Positions 62,701-64,000 of a stretch of 64,000 bases of DNA are shown here, piece by piece (the first letter of the stretch is position 1; each line of letters begins with the position of its first letter). This stretch comes from Beroe forskalii (Eukaryota; Ctenophora; Nuda; Beroida; Beroidae): contig WFMF01000084.1 of the NCBI GenBank assembly GCA_011033025.1, positions 62,001 through 126,000 of the forward strand, in the 5' to 3' direction. The notes under the pieces were generated by a model. It saw nothing but the letters and a program-made list of their open reading frames with translations, ran no database searches and was not told the origin of the DNA. The translations under genes and the position numbers were made by a program.

Positions 62701-63586
62701 TGTAAAGTTTAAAACAAGCCCCTAGATAGTAACAGGTAGCTCACCTGAGCTGCGCTTTGGTATGTACTGAGGGTGTTCGTCTGCAGGGCACCCGCTCTGT
62801 AGAACTTGTATACAACACTTTGTACTGAGGGGTGGTCAGCATCTTCTAACTGACACCTGGTAAGAGAAGGAGATGACAACACTTGACAACACTTCACAAC
62901 AGCTGACAACACGTTAAAACTTGAACACACCACTTTAAACTGAAAGGTGGTCCGCATCTTCTACCAGGCATCTGGTAAGAGAAGGAGATGACAACACTTT
63001 CCAACAGCAGTTGAAATCTGACAAAACATAATAATAATAAACGTGTAAATGGAAACAATTGCTCACATAAATTTAACATCGGCATCCTTCTTCGCCACAC
63101 ATCGGTAGTTGTTGTCCATTAGTTTAACAGTTCCATCCTGTTCCTCACATGTCAGGTAGAGGTTGATGCTGGGACAACAACAGACCTCCTCAGAGGTTGA
63201 GATCCTCAGGATCAAGGCCCTAAAACGGGGTGTCAGTGGCAGTTCGAACTGCAGTTTTGGTTGCGCGGCGTAAGTCTGCGCGGCGTTAAGACTTATAATC
63301 AACATTTCTTTACGCCGCGCAAACTTACGCCGTGCACACAAAACTGCAGTTCGAACTGTTACCGTATGGTTATCAATGATCCATAGTAGCGGTGTCGTAC
63401 AATCACAGTGCACTATGCTTGATAAGAACTTCATTAAAAGCAAAGAGACTAGTGTATTAGTGTAATGGAGAAAGCACATGGGTATCAAATCTTTAAATCT
63501 GAAATTCAATCTAAGCAAAACCTCCTCATTATTTGAACTTACCAGCAAAGGAGAAATATCGTCTGAAATACGGATCCAGAAGACAT
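37633..63586 (-). CDS. Ig-superfamily single-pass receptor (allorecognition-like), 14-exon model
   Basis: Predicted type I membrane receptor. Coding exons, 63586 downward: 63543-63586, 63067-63219, 62745-62856, 62194-62392, 61544-61664, 60934-61154, 60363-60538, 59628-59855, 58851-58967, 53802-53976, 51370-51546, 50892-50977, 40439-40618, then a tail (37633-37881 in this 745-aa model). All junctions keep phase; exon 7/8 and the exon 13 acceptor are weak. Order: signal peptide (1-24), Ig-like D1 (about 60-169), D2 (about 190-270), D3 (about 290-400), stalk with scattered Cys (about 420-603), TM helix (about 620-645), cytoplasmic tail. D2 has the classic Cys, Trp and DNGDYKC pattern. An in-frame TAA 33 bases upstream supports the start. 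The architecture recalls hydrozoan Alr proteins, but homology cannot be tested here. Cell-surface recognition is inferred. Confidence 0.75.
37882..39237. other. Intronic stretch between tail exons B and C
   Basis: No exon seen. One TGACGTCA near 38355. A plus-strand open frame at 38667-39014 shows no coding character. Confidence 0.45.
39238..39345 (-). CDS. Candidate alternative tail exon B
   Basis: Acceptor TTCCTCCCCCTGCAG (excellent tract), phase 0. It encodes CFASTVTNTVKDGESDRALS, then QPETLREPRREPCAG and a double stop (TAA TAA). The GC-rich, codon-like composition contrasts with the AT-rich surroundings. No Tyr, so no phosphotyrosine signalling motif. Confidence 0.5.
   Translation of the reverse strand, partial: CFASTVTNTVKDGESDRALSQPETLREPRREPCAG
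39470..39765. repeat. Diverged fragment of the foldback arm
   Basis: GCGTATTTTGCGATAAA, CTCAGAGAGTTTTCAT and ATGTTTTACTTCGATA match the same order of motifs in the arms at 6190-6300 and 22100-22215, with many changes. An old remnant in the receptor gene's tail region. Confidence 0.65.
40344..40380 (-). CDS. Candidate alternative tail exon A (short)
   Basis: Acceptor AAAGACATTCAG and a strong donor GAA|GTAAGT enclose 37 bases. Read in phase 0 after the transmembrane exon it gives VPAALPEKYTC and a stop. Inclusion would produce a receptor with a very short tail, or a transcript open to decay. Real use is inference. Confidence 0.4.
40439..40618 (-). CDS. IgSF receptor exon 13 (transmembrane)
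   Basis: Encodes KITSEAD, then a 26-residue helix from IGLIIGIIVVVLAGL to a Val-rich end, then LYNKGMLPYGGGAQDDGVTK. The helix has small-xxx-small packing motifs (GLIIG). Donor ACCAAG|GTGAGT is strong (phase 0). The acceptor is less sure: AGTATACAG at 40618 keeps phase 0 with exon 12, giving exactly 60 codons. A second AG (CACTAG, exon from 40608) would need an extra phase-1 exon upstream. Confidence 0.7.
42041..42873. repeat. CTAG-rich palindromic insertion in the left foldback arm
   Basis: GGTAGCTAGATTAATC faces TTATCTAGCTACC, and inward TTGCCCTTTGGCATTTCTTA faces TAAGAAATGCCAAAGGGCA. Dozens of CTAG sites fill the interior. The right arm lacks it, so it was inserted after the foldback formed. 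Confidence 0.7.
43303..43698. repeat. 0.4 kb inverted-repeat element, GCGGACGT-rich
   Basis: GGGCCATCCATAAGGACGTCC faces GGACGTCCTTTATGGATGGCCC almost exactly. The interior repeats TGCGGACGTTTGCGG. MITE-like, in the centre of the foldback. Confidence 0.7.
44782..46272. mobile_element. 1.5 kb element with TTAA target duplication
   Basis: It starts AGGTGCAGTCCGGGATAT and ends ATATCCCGGACTGCACCT, exact inverted copies, with TTAA immediately outside both ends (44778-44781 and 46273-46276). The uninterrupted other arm of the host foldback shows the empty site as a single TTAA. TTAA duplication is typical of piggyBac-type transposition. The interior has no transposase frame, so it would be a non-autonomous member. 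Confidence 0.75.
46861..50195. repeat. Tandem array of about 0.3 kb repeats in intron 12
   Basis: About nine units beginning ACTAGCAGGCCCGTTGGGCC recur at about 47577, 47869, 48206, 48526, 48788, 49106, 49422 and 49896, with a more diverged duplicated form at 46862-47576. Each has a GCAGGCCC-GTT-GGGCCTGC hairpin, CTCACTCGGCGCTG, TTTTTACCGCATCAAAA, GAACGCGCGCGCAATATG and a second GCGCGCGC block. Short plus-strand frames repeat with the units and are not genes. Confidence 0.9.
50196..50701. other. Intronic stretch, nothing recognised
   Basis: Part of intron 12 between the tandem array and the GT repeat; no exon supported. Confidence 0.45.
50702..50803. repeat. (GT)n dinucleotide repeat in intron 12
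   Basis: About 100 bases of GT with a few GGG/TTT interruptions. On the receptor gene's sense strand it is a CA repeat starting about 90 bases after the exon 12 donor. Confidence 0.95.
50892..50977 (-). CDS. IgSF receptor exon 12 (stalk end)
   Basis: Acceptor CTCTCCTCATCAG, donor TTGGAA|GTGAGT, 86 bases, phase 1 in and 0 out. The junction codon makes Cys, then SQRNMYLKFNASDLL (one N-glycosylation sequon, NAS) and PGPPPFTGDLE, a Pro-rich membrane-proximal linker. Confidence 0.75.
51370..51546 (-). CDS. IgSF receptor exon 11 (Cys-rich stalk)
   Basis: Acceptor CTCACATTTTCAG, donor AGTT|GTAAGT, 177 bases, phase 1 to 1. It encodes CSDIVETTCSDATMECSKDG and TAAQCVAVELKVAGRVV: four Cys that could stabilise a small membrane-proximal module. 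The family is not recognised. Confidence 0.75.
51957..52865. repeat. GAGGAAGGGGTGAGGCAGGGG minisatellite in intron 10
   Basis: About 900 bases of purine-rich units (GAGGAAGGGGTGAGGCAGGG) with many GGG/GGGG runs. On the sense strand of the receptor gene this is an almost pure pyrimidine tract ending about 410 bases before the exon 11 acceptor. The long Pro/Ser-rich and Gly/Glu-rich frames are by-products. Confidence 0.95.
53036..53445 (+). pseudogene. GIY-YIG nuclease fragment of a Penelope-like retroelement
   Basis: An open plus-strand frame of about 136 codons reads PCSGTCTTYNIIYELHCTLC, DKYYVGRSVRRLADRVSEHR, then DEHAATELNTFSF, a VREYKYIHELKTLKPFGIN segment and a stop. The Cys-x3-Cys before the first strand, the Y-V-G core, the Arg pair, the Glu-His and the LKTLKPFGIN ending match the GIY-YIG domain at the C-terminus of Penelope-like elements. 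The reverse transcriptase part is absent: a stop (TAA) precedes 53036 and no RT motif is seen nearby. It is a 3'-end fragment lying antisense in intron 10 of the receptor gene. LINE-type origin is excluded by domain type; a host GIY-YIG gene is less likely given the lack of context. Confidence 0.7.
53802..53976 (-). CDS. IgSF receptor exon 10 (stalk)
   Basis: Acceptor ACATTCCTTTTCAG, donor TTTTTA|GTATGT, 175 bases, phase 0 in and 1 out. It encodes NKFLFNDVPLTVLTNAPPP, then TYPGTLFDTKFASNQNDRF. No Cys. The 4.9 kb intron upstream of it contains the antisense transporter gene. Confidence 0.7.
53977..55971. other. Intron 9 of the receptor gene, upstream flank of the transporter gene
   Basis: No exon is supported on either strand. 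One TGACGTCA near 54699 and repeated ACACCTCCTAAGGTAA / TTACCTTAGGAGGTGT (about 54594-54800), an inverted pair of about 200 bp. The transporter's promoter should lie here but no TATA or initiator is convincing. Confidence 0.45.
55972..56095 (+). CDS. MATE transporter exon 1
   Basis: ATG at 55972 with an in-frame TAA just before it. 124 bases encoding the N-terminus and first membrane helix, donor AAATAG|GTTTGT, phase 1 out. The frame continues open for some codons into the intron. Confidence 0.7.
55972..58135 (+). CDS. MATE-family transporter (3 exons, 533 aa), nested antisense in the receptor gene
   Basis: Exons 55972-56095, 56507-56757 and 56909-58135 join in phase (1, then 0). MATE proteins are 12-helix antiporters exporting organic cations in exchange for H+ or Na+. 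Two lobes are visible. The N-lobe has YYVPISVDVFLSLFTEFVAA and YYVTGAGIAGQVTLSTLWAI, followed by FECYAGALKKMSG. The C-lobe has KLGIFSGLRTFASFALSA, GATTAAANVVITISTLM and GGAYALALLVGEALGKGN, the last matching the repeated G-x-A-x(5)-VG-x-xLG-x-GN segment of the family. The usual length is about 450-570 residues. The C-terminal ~95 residues are a hydrophilic Gly/Glu-rich tail of low complexity. TAA directly precedes the ATG in frame. Acidic residues expected in the first C-lobe helix are not obvious. Substrate unknown. Confidence 0.8.
56360..56506 (+). repeat. 70-bp tandem duplication of the MATE exon 2 acceptor
   Basis: TTCTAACC...CCGTT-N-CAG|GTGCTGATTACTACGTAA recurs with a 70-bp period. Acceptor AGs end at 56366, 56436 and 56506. 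Only the third copy leads into the full exon. The first two run ATCACTAATACGTG and reach a stop (TGA) soon after, so they are decoy exon starts with intact splice signals. Confidence 0.85.
56507..56757 (+). CDS. MATE transporter exon 2
   Basis: Acceptor GTTGTCAG (third tandem copy), donor GAGAAG|GTTTTC, 251 bases, phase 1 in and 0 out. It encodes helices 2 and 3 of the N-lobe with FECYAGALKKMSGRRALG between them and a further hydrophobic segment VFLVFILPFLATCWIIPLFG. Confidence 0.8.
56909..58135 (+). CDS. MATE transporter exon 3 and stop
   Basis: Acceptor TTCTCTGATTTTAAG, phase 0. Begins VHEIAVLCIQLMCIRPLLIY, carries the rest of the N-lobe and the whole C-lobe, and ends with the Gly/Glu-rich tail and TGA at 58133-58135. 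The GC content is clearly above the flanks, as expected for coding sequence. Confidence 0.85.
   Translation, partial: VHEIAVLCIQLMCIRPLLIYFRDLLIKFLVAQDHVYVCLGMTALCVPLSIVMDWFAVVRMQWGIYGLGFAQYATVSLSLLLLVLFIVWKRKELCFPDLCSLELDELTKGWGEMFKLGIFSGLRTFASFALSAIAGVVCQSSGATTAAANVVITISTLMLHSSVYGGAYALALLVGEALGKGNKDDVKYAIKLGMLNLAVDRLMIITIFLVSIRPIAQLLSYNQAVIQEVVDANGAVVAMILLFGLDEYLSRGILVPFARQALVGTITPASIYLIALPLLITMIRVYHVPVSGVILSESSSFLVQCIVYVIKLCTSDITHEIERCRERNALTDDGGGGGAAKRGSLFPSGGMQPVPSPMITDQDLCFEFDDRTVEKAEGGEGSGDVGKAEGSGGVVGGEEGEGSGEGMG
58136..58640 (+). other. 3' flank of the transporter gene
   Basis: The G-rich GGTGAGGGGA-type sequence of the exon end continues about 180 bases past the stop. AATAAA hexamers occur near 58400 and 58631 (and AATAAAG near 58478) as possible polyadenylation signals. 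Confidence 0.5.
58851..58967 (-). CDS. IgSF receptor exon 9 (stalk)
   Basis: Acceptor ACCCCTCATCAG, donor AAGCAG|GTTGGT, 117 bases, phase 0 to 0. It encodes VFKIPVTSETCVTKAEN and EYMRVVSKEGVESKQ, with a single Cys. No known domain is recognised. Confidence 0.7.
58968..59627. other. Intron 8 of the receptor gene
   Basis: No further exon or repeat is recognised; small frames on both strands look random. Confidence 0.45.
59628..59855 (-). CDS. IgSF receptor exon 8 (D3, C'-G strands)
   Basis: Donor CCTGAG|GTAATG (phase 0) is clear. The acceptor is either TTCTTAG (exon from 59860, needs phase 1) or GAAAAG (from 59855, phase 0); only the latter fits the exon 7 donor seen. It encodes LEASNQYTGDIFTNN, GGRTLELTNIY (E strand) and GALFKCTATRTG with the F-strand Cys, followed by an acidic linker (SDDDTQLFLPE). 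Confidence 0.7.
60130..60320. repeat. Palindromic element in intron 7
   Basis: CATATGTGTACAGACCGC / GGTCTGCACACATTTG ends, TTACCGGAGGGCT / AGCCCTCCGGTAA, and a central AAGCACACAATTTTGCGC / GCGCAAAATTATGTGCTT pair fold into one long imperfect hairpin. Confidence 0.7.
60363..60538 (-). CDS. IgSF receptor exon 7 (D3, A-C strands)
   Basis: Acceptor ACCCTGTTACAG (phase 1 in) gives Gly-Asn-Asn-Asn, then a strand-like PIYYTAYFKDASATV and QMQYEWLYYNEA with the C-strand Trp. There is no Cys at the B-strand position; Tyr sits there. The donor is uncertain: GCT|GTGACG gives phase 0 and joins to exon 8 at 59855. The frame stays open 8 codons further to a TAG. Confidence 0.65.
60622..60755. repeat. Hairpin MITE copy in intron 6
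   Basis: The ends GTTCGAACTGCAGTTT and AAACTGCAGTTCGAAC are inverted copies. The inner arms CGGCGTAAGTTTGCGCGGCG and CGCCGCGCCAACTTACGCCG also pair. The whole unit folds into one long hairpin. A close relative lies at 63235-63368. Confidence 0.8.
60934..61154 (-). CDS. IgSF receptor exon 6 (D2, D-G strands)
   Basis: Acceptor AACTTTTCAG, donor ACAG|GTTCGT, 221 bases, phase 2 in and 1 out. It contains TPAEDNGDYKCYAQYTDL, the Asp-x-Gly-x-Tyr-x-Cys signature of Ig F strands, 61 residues after the Cys in exon 5. Before it, RGTLLVMNTT forms the E strand. Confidence 0.85.
61385..61575. repeat. 52-53-bp tandem repeat spanning the exon 5 donor
   Basis: The last part of exon 5 plus the start of intron 5 is repeated about four times. 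Three copies keep CCAATATG|GTCAGT (exon ends at 61544, 61492 or 61439); a fourth near 61390 has lost the GT. Copies beyond the first run into TAA or a frame change, so use of 61544 best fits the reading frame. Confidence 0.85.
61544..61664 (-). CDS. IgSF receptor exon 5 (D2, A-C strands)
   Basis: Acceptor TCTCCCTACAG, donor CCAATATG|GTCAGT, 121 bases, phase 1 in and 2 out. A Thr/Pro linker (GPTAPTAPTSGESEN) leads into YPSVSMACSLPVANPPTQPIW: B-strand Cys and C-strand Trp, 14 residues apart, of a canonical Ig domain. The 3' end of the exon and its donor are part of a 52-bp tandem repeat extending into the intron. Confidence 0.8.
61678..62045. repeat. 14-bp minisatellite filling intron 4 (about 26 copies)
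   Basis: ATGGTGTCAGTGTC repeats from about 61680 to 62042 almost without change. On the gene's sense strand the unit reads GACACTGACACCAT, and the array ends only about 14 bases before the exon 5 acceptor. The long open frames through it (Val-Ser-Val-Met type) are by-products. Confidence 0.95.
62194..62392 (-). CDS. IgSF receptor exon 4 (D1, distal strands)
   Basis: Acceptor GGTGTTTTCAG, donor GTCT|GTAAGT, 199 bases, phase 0 in and 1 out. It encodes VCSSTTDSSECTMTSVQWKA and GADNHFYQCLAAVTLVDG, followed by a G-strand-like ending SRTVYLDVV. FYQC supplies the second disulphide Cys, 77 residues after the Cys of exon 3, a V-set-like spacing. The extra Cys pair in VCSS/SEC may form a second disulphide. 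Confidence 0.8.
62745..62856 (-). CDS. IgSF receptor exon 3 (D1, B-C strands)
   Basis: Acceptor CTTCTCTTACCAG, donor GCTCAG|GTGAGC, 112 bases, phase 2 in and 0 out. The junction creates Met then CQLEDADHPSVQSVVYKFY: the B-strand Cys of domain 1, with Tyr/Phe where the C-strand Trp is usual. A partial, broken duplicate of this exon lies 115 bases upstream. Confidence 0.75.
62917..63005 (-). pseudogene. Broken partial duplicate of IgSF exon 3
   Basis: The acceptor region (CTTCTCTTACCAG) and the first ~50 bases of exon 3 recur, shifted by 115 bases. Read in the exon's phase it gives CLVEDADHLSV and then a stop, and there is no donor before the stop. It is a decayed duplicate exon start that keeps an intact 3' splice site. 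Confidence 0.7.
63067..63219 (-). CDS. IgSF receptor exon 2
   Basis: Acceptor CCCCGTTTTAG, donor AT|GTGAGC, 153 bases, phase 2 in and out. It encodes the end of the signal peptide, then EEVCCCPSINLYLTCEEQ and NNYRCVAKKDADVKF. The run of Cys residues near the mature N-terminus is unusual. It leads into the first strand(s) of Ig-like domain 1. Confidence 0.75.
63235..63368. repeat. Hairpin MITE copy in intron 1, abutting the exon 2 acceptor
   Basis: Same family as 60622-60755 (GTTCGAACTGCAGTTT ends, GCGCGGCGTAAGT arms). On the sense strand it ends only about 15 bases before the exon 2 acceptor at 63220. Confidence 0.8.
63543..63586 (-). CDS. IgSF receptor exon 1: start codon and signal peptide
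   Basis: Encodes MSSGSVFQTIFLLC plus two bases and ends at a strong donor (GCTG|GTAAGT). Joined to exon 2 (phase 2) it gives a continuous hydrophobic run FQTIFLLCWALILRI before STSEE, a textbook signal peptide. Upstream in frame, TAA precedes the ATG by 33 bases. An AG just before the ACGATA sequence could be misread as an acceptor, but the signal-peptide reading is simpler. Confidence 0.75.
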
Positions 63587-64000
63587 GGAAGTGACGAGTG
63601 GCAAGGATATGATCCTTCTTTATCGTTCACACTTTCTACTTCTCAACTTATTTACCTACTCAAATTTGATTGTATATTGTACAAGTCTTGTGGGTAGTAT
63701 TTCTTGTGTATTGTACTGTTCGTATGTTGTAGGAAGCACACCATATTGAACGAGCACGATATCACAAGAAATTACGAAGTGAAACTCTGTAGTTAGAACA
63801 GGGCATGGGAATTGGGACTACGAGCCCCCTAGCGTTTGAAAGGCCCCCTCTAGAAAAATCTTAGAGGGGCCATAGCCCTACTTTAGATTTTCTCAAAAAT
63901 TTGGACATCAAATGGAAGTTAAAGTTGAGATTAAGTTCAGTTAGTCAGGAAATTTCTTGAATTTCACCTTTTAGAGTCAAATCAATCATTAAAACATGGT
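63587..64000. other. 5' flank of the receptor gene
   Basis: Includes the in-frame stop 33 bases before the start codon. No convincing TATA box or initiator is seen, and the 5' UTR end cannot be placed. Confidence 0.4.

Overview
This is a eukaryotic, almost certainly metazoan, AT-rich contig: genes are split by many GT-AG introns, most of the window is non-coding, and palindromic repeat elements are abundant. Nothing bacterial or organellar is seen. The best gene is a receptor with signal peptide, three Ig-like domains, a cysteine-containing membrane-proximal stalk, one transmembrane helix and a tyrosine-bearing tail. That layout is known from hydrozoan (Hydractinia-type) allorecognition receptors, so a cnidarian or similar invertebrate is a reasonable guess. 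The species cannot be fixed from the sequence.

Layout. 1-20.4 kb: no convincing gene; small hairpin elements, an E-box cluster, a 4.8 kb foldback element (5.1-9.8 kb), and micro- and minisatellites. 20.43-20.63 kb: the last coding exon of an unidentified plus-strand gene. 20.9-25.97 kb: a second, more complete foldback element of the same family, with a 1.1 kb insertion; its short derivative is at 27.98-28.50 kb. 26.4-30.9 kb: three hairpin or cloverleaf-like palindromes and a 0.5 kb inverted-repeat element. 31.9-33.5 kb: poor-looking sequence and a 100-base gap.

35.7-63.6 kb: one minus-strand gene, reconstructed here exon by exon. Thirteen exons from the start codon (63586) through the transmembrane exon (40439) join to 663 codons. 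Every junction is phase-compatible, one of them (exon 7/8) only by using weak sites. After the transmembrane exon there are four separate in-phase 3' exons, each ending in its own stop, so four alternative cytoplasmic tails are possible; the longest Tyr-containing one gives 745 aa. Introns of this gene hold a complete antisense MATE-type transporter gene (55.97-58.14 kb, 3 exons, 533 aa), a Penelope-like GIY-YIG nuclease fragment, a 6.1 kb nested foldback element just upstream of the transmembrane exon, a ~3 kb array of ~0.3 kb repeats, and several minisatellites.

Two themes stand out. First, short tandem duplications copy exon/intron boundaries three times in two genes. Second, palindromic DNA occurs at every scale, including two elements whose strands fold on paper into three-armed cloverleafs with C-GAA-G apical loops. 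All gene calls are by eye, from reading frame, splice signals and phase; no alignment or expression data were available.
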